Counted from the stretch's first letter, positions 8,952-18,264 are shown. The stretch: 64,000 nucleotides of DNA from Burkholderia pyrrocinia (GCF_001028665.1 NZ_CP011505.1:186001-250000), one strand, 5' to 3'. Translations and numbers: made by a program. The notes: generated by a model from the letters alone, not told the origin.

Positions 8952-11771
8952 TCAAAGCCCCGCGGGCGCGCGTCGGGTCGCCAGCGCCCGACGGACGACA
9001 TCCGGCGACGCGGGGGCTTCGCGGATTCGCACGCCGATCGCGTCATGGACGGCATTCAGGATGGCCGCGGCCGTCGGGACCAGCGCCGGCTCGCCGATGC
9101 CTTTTGCTCCGTAGGGGCCGACGGTCGTCGGTGCTTCGACGAAAATCGACTGCACTTCCGGCATGTCATGCACGGTCGGAATCATGTAGTCATGCAGATT
9201 GTTGTATTGCCCGGGGTGATACTTCTCCATCAGCGCCATGCCGACGCCTTGGGCCACCGCGCCTTCGATCTGCCCTTCGAGCAGCGTCGGATTGACCGCT
9301 CTGCCGACGTCGTGTGCGGCCACGACCTTGAGCACCCGAACGCGCCCGCTCTCGCAGTCCACCACGACTTCCGCAATCTGCGCGCCAAACGCGTAGGCGG
9401 CGTAAGCGATGCCTTGCCCCGCCGCATCGAGCGACGTCGTCGGCGGATCGAAGCTTTCCTCTGCTGCGACGACGTAGCCGTGCGCATCGACGGGCAGGGC
9501 GCGGAGATCCAGTGCCGCGCCGTCGACGACGATCCCGCGCGGATCGGACGAAATCCGTGCATCGGGCGCCGCGCCTGCCAGGGCGAGCAGCCGGTGGCGC
9601 AGCGTCGTGCCGGCGAGAAAGGCAGCCCGACCGGTGACCATGGTCTGGCGCGACGCCGAAGTACGGCCGCAATCCGGCGTCAGCGCGGTGTCCGGACCGA
9701 CGATCCGCAGGCAATCGACCGGTACGCCCAGCGCATCGGCCGCGATTTGCGGAATGACCGTGTTCGAGCCCTGACCGGCGTCCACTGCACCCTGGTGCAA
9801 CACGATCGTGCCGTCGGGTCGAATCCCGAAGCGGACCGTCGACGGATTCGGCAGGGCGGTGTTGCCGCAACCATAGAAGAACGCGGCCAGGCCGACGCCA
9901 TGGCGAAGATGGCCGGGCGACGCGCTATTCAGCGCGGCGACGCGGGCTTGCGCTTCGCGCCATGCCGGCCGCAGCGCATCGAGGCACGCGACGAGGCCCA
10001 CGCTATCGTCCAGGACTTGCCCGGTCGGCAGCAGGTCGCCCGGCCGCAGCGCGTTCAGCGCACGAAACTCGAGCGGATCGATGCCCGCCTTGAGCGCCAG
10101 CTCGTCGACGAGTTGCTCCTGCGACATCGTCGTTTGCGGTACGCCAAAGCCGCGGAACGCGCCCGCGGGCGTGACGTGCGTATGAATCGCACGTGAGTGC
10201 GCCGTGTAGTGGGGAATCACGTACGGGCCGCCGGCATGCACCGGGACGCGATTGGCGACGGCGGTGCCCCAGGAAGCGAACGCGCCGGTATTGAAGTCGC
10301 CGTCGAACGTCACGGCACACAGTCGGCCATCGGCATCGGCGGCCATGCTGGACGTCATTCGGCCGGGATGGCGCTTGGTCGACGTGGCCATCGATTCCTC
10401 GCGCGACAACACCATCGCAACGGGCCTGTCGAGATGCCAGGCTGCGATCGCGAGCAACGGCTGGACCGTCATGTCGAGCTTGCCGCCGAAGCCGCCGCCG
10501 ACCGCGGTTGCCACGACGCGCACCTGCTCCGGCGGGACGGCGAGAATGCGGGCGAGATCGCCGCGATGCGGATGGGGCGCCTGCGTGGACGAATGGATTT
10601 CGATGGTGTCGCCCACGCGTCGCGCCCAGCCGGCCTCGGGCTCGAGGTACGCATGCTCGACGAAACTGGATTCGAACGTTGCGCTCACGACGTAAGGAGC
10701 GCCCAGCATCGCGCGTTCCGCGTCGCCGCGGCGCACGAGCCCCTCGATCAGCACGTTGCCGGGACGATCGGCGTGCAGTTGCGGACTGTCGTCCAGCACG
10801 GCGTCGGCGATCGCGAGCACCGGTGTCTGCGGTTCCCATGTGACGGGAAAGCGGCTCAGGTCGAGCGCCGCGAGTGCGTCGCGCTCGCCGACCACCAGCG
10901 CAACCGCCTCGAGATGGTGTCGCGTCTCCGTTTCCGGAAGCACGGGCTGGTCGGCGTACGGTGTCGTGACGCCGTGCAGATTCATGCCGGGCACGTCGAC
11001 GTGGGTCAACACACGATGCACGCCCGGATGGGCTGCGACAAATGCGTCGAGGTCGCCGAACGCGAAGCGAGCGCGGTGATGCGGGCAACGGACCGCGCGC
11101 AGGAACAGGCTGTCGGCGGGGTAGTCGTCAGCGCCGAAATGCTGGCTGCCATCGACCTTTTCGGGCCCGTCGAGGCGCGTCAGCGGTACGCCGACGGACG
11201 GCCCGTCGGACGGGGCTACCGTACAGCGCCGCGCGGCGGCGCCGCACCCGACCTCGGTCACCGCGTCGACGATCTTCTGGTAGCCCGTGCATCGGCACAG
11301 CACGCCATCGATGGCGGCCTGCGCACTGGCGCGGTCGGTCACGCGGTCGGCGTCGATGGCCGCCGCTGCTGCCGTCAGCATGCCCGGCGTGCAAAATCCG
11401 CATTGCACCGCCTGATGCGCGAGGAAGGACTGCTGCAGGCGGCTGCCGCAGCGGGTGCCGTCGGCCAGCCCTTCGACGGTGACGACGCGGCGCCCCGCGA
11501 CCTGCCCCAACGGAATCAGGCAGGCATAACGCGCATCGCCATCGACGATCACGGTGCAGCTTCCGCAGTCGCCCTGGCGGCAACCCTCCTTGGTCCCGAA
11601 CTGCCGCAAGTCCGCGCGCAGGTAGTCGACCAGCCGCTGCGACTGGTCCGCCGGCAGGTGCAGCCGCGTGCCGTTGAGTTCGAACCAGTCGAGTGGCGGC
11701 GAAACCGGCGCGCTGCCGCTTGCAGTGGTTTCGCGAACGTCGGCAAGCTCGTCAAGCAGTGGATGCGCCAC
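8952..11771 (-). CDS. Fused [2Fe-2S]/molybdopterin subunit of a xanthine-dehydrogenase-family hydroxylase
   Basis: A 939-residue protein that hydroxylates an organic substrate using water at a molybdenum cofactor. The first ~180 residues are the small iron-sulfur subunit: plant-type ferredoxin cysteines 64, 69, 72 and 84 (GCRQGDCGSC), then the helical-domain cysteines 124, 127, 159 and 161 (QCGFCTPGM, CRCTGY). From about residue 195 to the end it is the large molybdopterin subunit, including the near-C-terminal catalytic Glu motif GAKGIGEPALVPTAAAI. These two parts are normally separate genes. The start is a GTG preceded by GAGGAGAA, overlapping the end of the FAD subunit by 20 bp. Substrate unknown; it need not be xanthine. 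Confidence 0.9.
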   Translation of the reverse strand: MAHPLLDELADVRETTASGSAPVSPPLDWFELNGTRLHLPADQSQRLVDYLRADLRQFGTKEGCRQGDCGSCTVIVDGDARYACLIPLGQVAGRRVVTVEGLADGTRCGSRLQQSFLAHQAVQCGFCTPGMLTAAAAAIDADRVTDRASAQAAIDGVLCRCTGYQKIVDAVTEVGCGAAARRCTVAPSDGPSVGVPLTRLDGPEKVDGSQHFGADDYPADSLFLRAVRCPHHRARFAFGDLDAFVAAHPGVHRVLTHVDVPGMNLHGVTTPYADQPVLPETETRHHLEAVALVVGERDALAALDLSRFPVTWEPQTPVLAIADAVLDDSPQLHADRPGNVLIEGLVRRGDAERAMLGAPYVVSATFESSFVEHAYLEPEAGWARRVGDTIEIHSSTQAPHPHRGDLARILAVPPEQVRVVATAVGGGFGGKLDMTVQPLLAIAAWHLDRPVAMVLSREESMATSTKRHPGRMTSSMAADADGRLCAVTFDGDFNTGAFASWGTAVANRVPVHAGGPYVIPHYTAHSRAIHTHVTPAGAFRGFGVPQTTMSQEQLVDELALKAGIDPLEFRALNALRPGDLLPTGQVLDDSVGLVACLDALRPAWREAQARVAALNSASPGHLRHGVGLAAFFYGCGNTALPNPSTVRFGIRPDGTIVLHQGAVDAGQGSNTVIPQIAADALGVPVDCLRIVGPDTALTPDCGRTSASRQTMVTGRAAFLAGTTLRHRLLALAGAAPDARISSDPRGIVVDGAALDLRALPVDAHGYVVAAEESFDPPTTSLDAAGQGIAYAAYAFGAQIAEVVVDCESGRVRVLKVVAAHDVGRAVNPTLLEGQIEGAVAQGVGMALMEKYHPGQYNNLHDYMIPTVHDMPEVQSIFVEAPTTVGPYGAKGIGEPALVPTAAAILNAVHDAIGVRIREAPASPDVVRRALATRRAPAGL

Positions 11772-12606
11772 GTGCGTTCTCCTCGATGCAGCCTCTGAAT
11801 GCGCGCGCCACAGCCAGCCGCGCGAGATGAATGCGATGCGATGCCGTCGCCCGGCAGTCGTCGAGCGGGGACAGCTCCGCGAGCGACGCCGCTTCGATCA
11901 CGCCGGCCAGATCGGCGCACCGCCGGCCCGACAGCGCCGCCTCGAGCACCGGTATCCGCCGCGCAACGTCGGATGCGCCGCCGACGGCAACGGCGGCAGC
12001 CTCTACCGTACCGCCGGCGGACACGCGCAGATGCGCGGCGGCCGAAACGACGGCGATCGCTGCGCCGTCGCGATTCGTGCATTTGACGAACGAGGTCCGA
12101 TCTTGCGCGCGCGGTAGCGCAAACAGGATGGCAACCAGCAGTTCGTCCGCGTGCAGCGCGGTCCGGCGGCTGCCCGGCAAGAACTCGGCCAATGGCAAAC
12201 GGCGCACGCCCCGCGTGCTCGCCAGCTCGACGCGAGCGTCGAGTGCCAGCAGCGGCGGAATGCCGTCCGCGACCGGCGAGGCATGGCACACGTTCCCGCC
12301 GATGCTGCCCTGGACGCGAATTTGCCGGGGCCCGACGGCAGCGGCCGCTTCCGTGAGCGCCACCGGCAACCAGGCGGTCCGGGCGATGGCTTCCCAGGTG
12401 CACGCAGCGCCGATACGGGCGACGCCGTCGCGCTGCTCGATGCCGCGCAACGAGTCGATGCGGCTGATATCCACCCATGCCGACCTGGCGGGCACCAGCC
12501 CGATATCCGCAAAGGCATCGGTTGCTCCGCAGACGATGCGCGGCCGCGGATGCTCCGCAAGCCGGCCGAGCACTTCGTCGATGGTGTGGGCGCGGAGATA
12601 GTTCAT
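11752..12606 (-). CDS. FAD-binding subunit of the molybdenum hydroxylase
   Basis: A 284-residue CoxM/XdhB-type flavoprotein subunit that takes electrons from the iron-sulfur centres. It shows the N-terminal FAD pyrophosphate loop (VCGATDAFADIGL, about residues 25-37) and the second FAD motif QIRVQGSIGGNVCHASPVAD (about 96-115), with the CO-dehydrogenase flavoprotein C-terminal domain after about residue 170. No good Shine-Dalgarno precedes the ATG at 12606. It overlaps the next gene by 20 bp, so the FAD and FeS/Mo subunits are translationally coupled, as expected for partners of one enzyme. Confidence 0.9.
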   Translation of the reverse strand: MNYLRAHTIDEVLGRLAEHPRPRIVCGATDAFADIGLVPARSAWVDISRIDSLRGIEQRDGVARIGAACTWEAIARTAWLPVALTEAAAAVGPRQIRVQGSIGGNVCHASPVADGIPPLLALDARVELASTRGVRRLPLAEFLPGSRRTALHADELLVAILFALPRAQDRTSFVKCTNRDGAAIAVVSAAAHLRVSAGGTVEAAAVAVGGASDVARRIPVLEAALSGRRCADLAGVIEAASLAELSPLDDCRATASHRIHLARLAVARAFRGCIEENARGASTA

Positions 12607-12663
12607 CGCAAGGGGGCGTGCATCTTCATGGTTACGATGGTCGACATTGGCACCGGCACGCGC

Positions 12664-13341
12664 TCAATCGCCGGCCGATGCATCCTTGCGAACAACCCGC
12701 AGCACGCTGTCGATCACGAACGTCTCCCAATGACGCAAGGATTCCGGCGCACTCAGCTCCTCCCCGAGGAACACGGACAACGTGTAGCGGTTCGACGTAT
12801 AGAAATACGCCGTCGAGATGATCAGCAGGAACACGTCGCGCGCATTCAGGTCGTCACGAAACAGGCCTTGTTCGACGCCGTTGGCGAGAATCTTCGCGAT
12901 GATCTGCACCGCATGCGACGAGTATTCGCCCCGACGCTCCAGCTTGGACACGTGCTTGCCCTTGTGCAGGTTCTCCGTGTTGAGCAGCGTGATGAAATCG
13001 GGATTGCGCCAATAATAGTCCAGCTTGAAGCGAATCACGGATTTGAGCGCTTCCACGGGAACCGCAGGATCGGGCGTCATCTTGAGTTCCGACTCGTCCA
13101 TCCGCCGATAGATGCCTTCGAGCACCGCGACGAACAGGCCCTCCTTGCTCCCGTAGTAGTAATAGATCATCCGGTCGTACGACTTCGCCAGCCGGGAAAT
13201 CCGCTCCACGCTGCCGCCTTCGTAGCCGTAGCGCGCGAAGACCTTGGTCGCCGCACGAAGGATCTTGTCGCGGGTTTCCTGTGCCGCTGCTTCCCGGACA
13301 CCGGTTCCGCGCACAGCCTTGCTTTTTGCTGCCTGGGCCAT
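12664..13341 (-). CDS. TetR-family regulator of the hydroxylase unit
   Basis: A 225-residue TetR-type repressor. The N-terminal HTH is clear (ILRAATKVFARYGYEGGSV, then RISRLAKSYDRMIYYYYGSK, about residues 25-65). The C-terminal ligand domain is of the TetR_C type seen in aromatic-degradation regulators (WRNPDFITLLNTENLHKGKH). The ATG at 13341 is preferred because AGGAGCAGT lies just before it; the frame is open 54 bp further upstream. It reads in the same direction as the hydroxylase genes and ends 57 bp before them, so it is probably the first gene of an autoregulated unit. Confidence 0.88.
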   Translation of the reverse strand: MAQAAKSKAVRGTGVREAAAQETRDKILRAATKVFARYGYEGGSVERISRLAKSYDRMIYYYYGSKEGLFVAVLEGIYRRMDESELKMTPDPAVPVEALKSVIRFKLDYYWRNPDFITLLNTENLHKGKHVSKLERRGEYSSHAVQIIAKILANGVEQGLFRDDLNARDVFLLIISTAYFYTSNRYTLSVFLGEELSAPESLRHWETFVIDSVLRVVRKDASAGD

Positions 13342-13673
13342 ACTGCTCCTATGGCGGCCGACAACCTGGCCTTTGCCGCCTGAAAAAACTTCCAATAGCG
13401 GGCTTCCTCGACTTTCGTACAGGGAACGCTACATGAACTCCGGATTCTACGGAACTCTTCGCGTGACTGCAACAAGACATAAAATTGTCGTAGATTCAAT
13501 GAGTTATTTTTGATTTTCTCCGCCGTCCAGTCACGCGTTCGAATGAATCCTTCGTCACTTTCAGTTTTTATTTCCGGAAAGTGCTGCTACCATTCGTTTG
13601 TGGAGTACTCACTACATGAAACGCTGATTCCAGGGTGTCTGGGGCCGATGTCCGGTAAGCAGGAGATAGACGA
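13342..13673. promoter_or_regulatory. Divergent control region, TetR unit versus GAF histidine kinase
   Basis: A 332-bp gene-free region between divergent starts, with a locally AT-richer core at about 13480-13580 that is a plausible promoter zone. An imperfect palindrome around GAGTACTC lies near 13605. No TetR operator can be assigned with confidence. Confidence 0.4.
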
Positions 13674-15062
13674 ATGAACAACGAACTCGACGATCCCTGC
13701 AGCGCTTTCGCTGCGCGGAGCATCTGGAAATCGCCGTCCGACGCGAGCGATCCTGGAATGACCCCGGTCTTCGCGGGACGTGCGTCTCAATCGCTGCTCG
13801 ATCTGGACATGCTCGCGTTGCGACACGTTTCCCAGGCGATGGCGAACGAGCTCGCGCCCGCCGCGCGCATCGGAAAATTGCTCGAGGCCGCGATGCAGGG
13901 CGCGACGGCGACCTGGGGGCTGATTGCGGTCATGCGCGACGGCGGCTGGGAGGGGGCCGCCGAGGCGACGGCATCGGGTGCGCCGAACGGCGACGAGGAA
14001 CGGCTGCCGATCGACCGGCTTCCGGTCTCCATCCTGGCGGCTGCCGTCCATCTGCGCAACGGACTGGTGCTGAACGACGCCCGTGCCGCCGATCAGTGGC
14101 GCATGGACGACTATGTGCGTCGTCGCAAGCCGCGCGCCGTGATCTGCGTGCCGATCCGGTGCAACGGCGCATTGACCGGCGCGCTGTATCTGGAACACGG
14201 CGACGTACCCGGCATCTTCACGCCGGCGAACACCGCGTTGATCGAGATCGTTGCACTGCATGCCGGGTTCGCGCTGGAGAACATGCGTCTTCGCGACGAG
14301 CTTGCCGCGCTGCACGCACGCCTGAGCAGCACCGAAGCAAGGATGCACGACACGCTCTCCGAGATGGATCGCGTCGACCGGCTGAAAGCCTACGGGGAAC
14401 TGGCGGCGTCGATCGTGCATGAAGTCGCCCAACCCGTCACGGCAATCGACACGTCCGCGCGCGCGGGACTGAAGTGGCTCGACCGCAGTGCCCCGAATAT
14501 CGATGCCGCCCGCGAGATGCTCGCCCACATCTGTGCATGCGCGGTGCGGGCGCGGACCATCATCAGCGCGCTGCGCGCGAGGGCGCGGCACGCAGCGCCC
14601 GTCTTCACCGTGTTCGATCTCGCCGATGCGCTCCGCGAGGCAGCCGAAATCGTGGAAAGCACGCTGGACGCGATGAAGGTGAGCTTGCGCGTCGAAGGGT
14701 TCTCGTCCCCGATGCCGATGCGCGGCGAACGCGTGCAGCTGCAGCAGGCCATCATCAGCCTGCTGATGAACGGCGCGGAAGCCATGCTTGGCACTCCAGA
14801 GGATCAGCGGGTGCTCGTACTGGCATGCGAATCCGCTCCCGACCGCTTGCGCATTCGCGTCGACGATCGCGGCGACGGCCTCGATCCGCAGCTGGCGGAG
14901 CGCATCTTCGAACCGCTGTTCACGACCAAGCCCCATGGCATGGGCATGGGGCTGTCCATCTGCAAGTCCATCGTGGATGCGCACCACGGTCAACTGGCGC
15001 TGATGCCTCGTCTGGAGGGCGGTACTCGGGCAACGGTGACGCTTCCGCTTGTTTCGACGTGA
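13674..15062 (+). CDS. Soluble GAF-domain sensor histidine kinase
   Basis: A 462-residue cytosolic histidine kinase without membrane helices. Residues ~45-205 form a GAF domain (VRRRKPRAVICVPIRCNG, then IVALHAGFALENMRLRDE). After a short coiled linker, His249 sits in ASIVHEVAQPVTAIDT, and the ATPase domain has an SLLMNGAEAM N-box and a GMGMGLSICKSIVDAHHG G2 box. Sequence and domain order match the C-terminal third of the 1,687-residue protein at 19347 closely (HEVAQPVTAIDTSA versus HEVGQPIAAVDTSA), so this is a stand-alone paralogue lacking the kinase and ATPase modules. No response regulator is adjacent; the FixJ-type protein at 24514 is the nearest candidate partner. Confidence 0.9.
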   Translation: MNNELDDPCSAFAARSIWKSPSDASDPGMTPVFAGRASQSLLDLDMLALRHVSQAMANELAPAARIGKLLEAAMQGATATWGLIAVMRDGGWEGAAEATASGAPNGDEERLPIDRLPVSILAAAVHLRNGLVLNDARAADQWRMDDYVRRRKPRAVICVPIRCNGALTGALYLEHGDVPGIFTPANTALIEIVALHAGFALENMRLRDELAALHARLSSTEARMHDTLSEMDRVDRLKAYGELAASIVHEVAQPVTAIDTSARAGLKWLDRSAPNIDAAREMLAHICACAVRARTIISALRARARHAAPVFTVFDLADALREAAEIVESTLDAMKVSLRVEGFSSPMPMRGERVQLQQAIISLLMNGAEAMLGTPEDQRVLVLACESAPDRLRIRVDDRGDGLDPQLAERIFEPLFTTKPHGMGMGLSICKSIVDAHHGQLALMPRLEGGTRATVTLPLVST

Positions 15063-15398
15063 CGCGCGCGGGTTCCACGGCGAGCGAAGTGAATCGCCGA
15101 GCGGTCGGCGGGTGGTGCGAGATGGCATGCGCATTCGGTAATGGACCGGGTGCCTATACAAACGTATGGGGCGACTTATCCTGACGCGTCATCCGGCTAG
15201 CTGCAGGTTCAATGGATCGGGTCGACACGGCGCCTTATGCTCGTCCCACCGGTACACGAATCGCATTGACGCCGGCTCGAGCGACAGGTCGTCGAGCCGG
15301 ATTCGTGATGTGGCGGAAATGTGATGCGTGTGCGTCGTGACGATGCAGACGACCGGAACGTGCGTGCTTCTCGATACCCGAAATCCAAGGAACCCATC
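15063..15398. promoter_or_regulatory. Gene-free region before the BON gene
   Basis: A 336-bp stretch without a credible gene. It holds the 7-2-7 inverted repeat at 15154-15169. The BON gene ribosome-binding site (AAGGAA) is at its end. Confidence 0.5.
15154..15169. promoter_or_regulatory. 7-2-7 inverted repeat, NarL/FixJ-type operator candidate (site 1)
   Basis: CTATACA-AA-CGTATGG: two heptamers facing each other across 2 bp, with five of seven positions symmetric. It matches the better sites at 29551 and 33546. It lies 92 bp after the GAF-kinase stop and about 230 bp before the BON gene. Confidence 0.45.
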
Positions 15399-15797
15399 AT
15401 GAAACTCCGACAAATCGTTGCAAGCGGCGGCCTGGTCGTCGTCCTGACTACCTGCTTGCAACTGCAGGCATTTGCTGATGAACGGCCCGATACGGCGGGC
15501 GCGGATGTCGCGGCGACGTCGACCACGTCGACCACGGCGACCGGCACGACGAAAAAGGCCGTGCGCGCCGCCAATCGCACATTCTCGCGCTCGGTTCAGA
15601 AAGTGCTGGCTCGCACCAAAGGACTGGAAGGGAAGCCGATCACGGTTTTCGGCAACGCTTCGACAGGGCGGGTGACGCTGGCCGGCCAGGTGGAAAGCGA
15701 AGACCAGGACCATCTGGCGGTCGAGGCAGCCAGGAAGGCTCGCGGCGTGACGTCGGTGACCAGCCGGATCACGCTGCGACCGCAAGGCGGAGCCTGA
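15399..15797 (+). CDS. Exported BON-domain protein
   Basis: A 132-residue protein with an N-terminal signal peptide (KLRQIVASGGLVVVLTTCLQ then AFA-D, cleavage about residue 24). A Thr/Ser/Ala-rich linker of about 30 residues leads to one BON domain (about 55-130: ITVFGNASTGRVTLAGQVES, then GVTSVTSRITLR). BON proteins such as OsmY act in the periplasm and associate with membranes under osmotic or envelope stress. The ATG at 15399 follows AAGGAA at good spacing. Its neighbours (universal stress protein, ECF sigma factor, DUF3331) fit a stress-response role, which is inference. Confidence 0.85.
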   Translation: MKLRQIVASGGLVVVLTTCLQLQAFADERPDTAGADVAATSTTSTTATGTTKKAVRAANRTFSRSVQKVLARTKGLEGKPITVFGNASTGRVTLAGQVESEDQDHLAVEAARKARGVTSVTSRITLRPQGGA

Positions 15798-15896
15798 GCG
15801 ACGGGCGGGCGCACTGCCGGGCCGGATGGCATGGTATCGGTGACCAGCGTGCGTTCGCTTTCACATGACCGATCCGATTGGCTGGGAGAAGTGGCG

Positions 15897-16343
15897 ATGG
15901 CGACACTGCCTGAAGCGGACATCGTGGTTCGCACTTTGATCAATGTCCTCGATCCTTCGCTGGAACAACGCGATGTCTGCTTGCGAGCGCAGCGCGCGCG
16001 ATACAAGGCGCGACGCTTCGGTTTGCGTCAATGCGACGAACCCGATGTGCCCGCGCGGGCCGAACCGCTTTCCAGCATAGCGGTGACGGAATGCCTTTCG
16101 CTATCCCAGATCAGCGTGTCATGGAGCGACTCGTGTTCAGGGCGCTATACCGAGCAAATCTGGTGCAGGAGCCGCGCGCGCGTCCCGTCGGTCTGCGCGC
16201 TGACGGGGCGCGCAATACGGCGCGGCGATCCCGTGTTTCGTCCGCGTGCGAGCGATATCTGCCTGCCCTCCAACCGTCAGCGAATGATTCTTGCCGCGAC
16301 CGTTCAACCATGCAGCGGCGCGTCTGCACCCGACACGATCTAG
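15897..16343 (+). CDS. DUF3331 family protein, copy 1
   Basis: A 148-residue protein of a small family of unknown function seen mainly in Burkholderia. The recognisable core is the C-terminal half: SQISVSWSDSCSGRYTEQIW, then VPSVCALTGRAIRRGDPVFR, where a CALTG...RRGD turn resembles a small metal- or turn-stabilised fold. The N-terminal ~60 residues are poorly conserved with the second copy at 30860. I start it at the ATG at 15897, behind GGGAGAAG; the frame is open 66 bp further upstream. No function can be assigned. Confidence 0.72.
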   Translation: MATLPEADIVVRTLINVLDPSLEQRDVCLRAQRARYKARRFGLRQCDEPDVPARAEPLSSIAVTECLSLSQISVSWSDSCSGRYTEQIWCRSRARVPSVCALTGRAIRRGDPVFRPRASDICLPSNRQRMILAATVQPCSGASAPDTI

Positions 16344-16392
16344 CGGTACGGATGAATCGGCCGCGCATCCGCGGGCGTGGCGTGAGCCGGGC

Positions 16393-16842
16393 CTAACGCG
16401 ACGGGACCGTCACGACGATCAATGCCGCACCGTGCAGGCGCTCGGCCAGATCGAAGTGAACGGGACGCTCGCGCCACCAGCGCGCGAACCCGATGCGGGC
16501 GCAATGTCCGACGACGACCAGGTCCGGACGGGTTGTCATCGCATGTGCCGCGATGGCGTCGGCCGGGCGTCCGAACCGCACGTAGCCGCGCGCCGCGATA
16601 CCGTCGTCCGCCAGTGTGCCGATCGCCCGTTGAAGTTCGTGACGCGCGAATTCCTCGATGCGGTGGTGGGCGAGATCGCCGAGCATTCCGGCCGCCTGTG
16701 CATTCGCGGTCACGGGGTCGACAACGGCCACGACGTCGACCTCGGCCGACAATGCCCGCGACAGCGCTGCACACCGCGCGAGCGCGGCCTTTGCCTCGTC
16801 GGTCCCGTCATAGACGAGTAACATTCTGGAAAGCGATGACAT
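16393..16842 (-). CDS. Universal stress protein (UspA family)
   Basis: A 149-residue single Usp domain. It has the N-terminal strand RMLLVYDGTDEAKAALARCA, the central VDVVAVVDP strand, and the nucleotide-site region RPDLVVVGHCARIGFARWW in place of the usual G-x2-G-x9-G-S/T loop, so ATP binding is uncertain. The ATG at 16842 was chosen over an upstream in-frame start because the Usp fold begins right after it. It is transcribed leftward, downstream of the ECF sigma gene, with 145 bp between. Confidence 0.85.
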   Translation of the reverse strand: MSSLSRMLLVYDGTDEAKAALARCAALSRALSAEVDVVAVVDPVTANAQAAGMLGDLAHHRIEEFARHELQRAIGTLADDGIAARGYVRFGRPADAIAAHAMTTRPDLVVVGHCARIGFARWWRERPVHFDLAERLHGAALIVVTVPSR

Positions 16843-16987
16843 GTGTTTCGCGTTGGTTGTGGGAATAGACTCGTCCGTGGCGCGCGCCGGCATGCGTGGC
16901 GCGTGCCCGGATACTTCCGCCGCAGCGGATGCGATTGCCTACACTGAACACGCGACGCATCCCGTTTATTCCAGCGTCATTCGGACG

Positions 16988-17536
16988 TCAGCCGCAGGTT
17001 TCGGTGTCGACGAAATTTTCCGCCGGCATGCGTGATTCGCCGGGCTCGTCGAACGCCGTGCGAATCGCTTTGCGCGCGCGGGATATCCGGCTCATGATGG
17101 TGCCGACGGGGATGTCGAGCGTATCGGCTGCTTCCTGATAGCTGAACCCGTCGATGCTGACGAGCAGCAACGCGATGCGCTGGGGTTCCGGCAACCGCGC
17201 CACGGCATCGATGATCTGCCGGACGGCCAGGCCGGTTTCGGACGTGGCGCGCGGATCGGCGACCGTTTCCATCAACGCATCGTTCCAGTCGAGCAGCAGG
17301 CGGTCGCGATGATTGCGTTGGCGCAATTCATTGAGCCATATCGAATGGATGATCGAGAAGACCCAGCTCAGGGGCGACGTATCGGAGCGCAGTTGATGGG
17401 CCCGCTCGAGCGCGCGAACGCAGGCGCGCTGAACGAGTTCTTCTGCATCGTGCCGATTCCCGGTTATGCGCATGGCGAACGACCGCAGGCGTGGCAGCAT
17501 GTCGGGAAGCATCATTGAAAGTTCGGTTTGCTTCAT
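16988..17536 (-). CDS. ECF sigma factor (orphan, no anti-sigma gene beside it)
   Basis: A 182-residue extracytoplasmic-function sigma factor. Region 2 includes DAEELVQRACVRALERAHQL (about residues 31-50) and SPLSWVFSIIHSIWLNELRQ (54-73). Region 4 has LPEPQRIALLLVSIDGFSYQ, then DTLDIPVGTIMSRISRARKA. It is closely similar along its whole length to the ECF factor at 42265, which does have an anti-sigma partner. Here the downstream gene is a universal stress protein instead. The gene has a long 728-bp upstream region containing a GATACGTTG sequence on its sense strand. Likely targets are nearby stress genes, by inference only. Confidence 0.92.
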   Translation of the reverse strand: MKQTELSMMLPDMLPRLRSFAMRITGNRHDAEELVQRACVRALERAHQLRSDTSPLSWVFSIIHSIWLNELRQRNHRDRLLLDWNDALMETVADPRATSETGLAVRQIIDAVARLPEPQRIALLLVSIDGFSYQEAADTLDIPVGTIMSRISRARKAIRTAFDEPGESRMPAENFVDTETCG

Positions 17537-18264
17537 GGGCTACTCGAGTCCGGCACGGGATCCCGGCTGCACATCGCGCGATGCGTCGACCTGCAGTACG
17601 CGCGGAATGGATCCCTTGGGAAAGAATGTCCAGATGCGGCGGTTGGGCCGATGGCGTGGTTCGTTGCGATCCAGCCAACCGTGCGACGTCTGTACCGACG
17701 TATTGGAACGTCGCAACGTATCGGGCTTATTTCGTCAGACGGGATGAATGCAACGCCATGTACCTGCGACGGGGCCGGATACATAGAGAGACAATTGACG
17801 GCGCTATACGGGCGACGGCTTGCAATCGCAGCGTCGTGACTCGACAGCGGTTCCCGTCATCGACGGGCACGATTGCGGGATGCAGGCGTTCGTGCGGCGG
17901 GATGGATCGCTGATGGCAACGCATCGGCGCGGCAGGCTCGAATACCGATGGGGCGGGTCGCTGTCGGGTGACCGGTTTGCGTCGATCGAGAGCAAACGGC
18001 CAATGACGTGGGCAGCAGGTTGCGCAGGATGCGGGGAATCGGCACGCGGGCGCGACACGGCGAACGTCTGGATGGAATCCAGGCCAGACGATTCGCCGGA
18101 CGGCCGGCCGCGCTGCAATCGAATCACGCATCCGTCAGGCGGCCGTGCGGATTGAAAAGATTGAACATTGGAATGGGACCGGGGCAGGGTGCAGTGGCGG
18201 TCCGGGCGCCGCGGGCGTGCCGACATTGCCCCGCCAGTGCCGGGCCTGACAAGGAGGCCGGTGT
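17537..18264. other. 728-bp region without a credible gene
   Basis: Between the ECF sigma start and the DUF4148 stop. Open frames here have no codon signature, domain or ribosome-binding site. Two short motifs are worth noting: CAACGTATC at 17714-17722 (GATACGTTG on the sigma-factor strand) and GGATACAT at 17777-17784. Otherwise I see nothing in it. Confidence 0.6.
17714..17722 (-). promoter_or_regulatory. GATACGTTG motif upstream of ECF sigma gene
   Basis: GATACGTTG reads towards the ECF gene, about 178 bp from its start. The same nine bases occur at 30079-30087 reading towards a DUF4148 gene, and GATACGTGG lies at 38194-38202 reading towards another DUF4148 gene. It may be part of a shared promoter element; a matching -10 was not established. 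Confidence 0.3.

Noticed and set aside
17537..18264. Possible small genes in the 728-bp gap
   Set aside because: Frames overlap in several phases, lack ribosome-binding sites and show no signal peptide, domain or codon preference.
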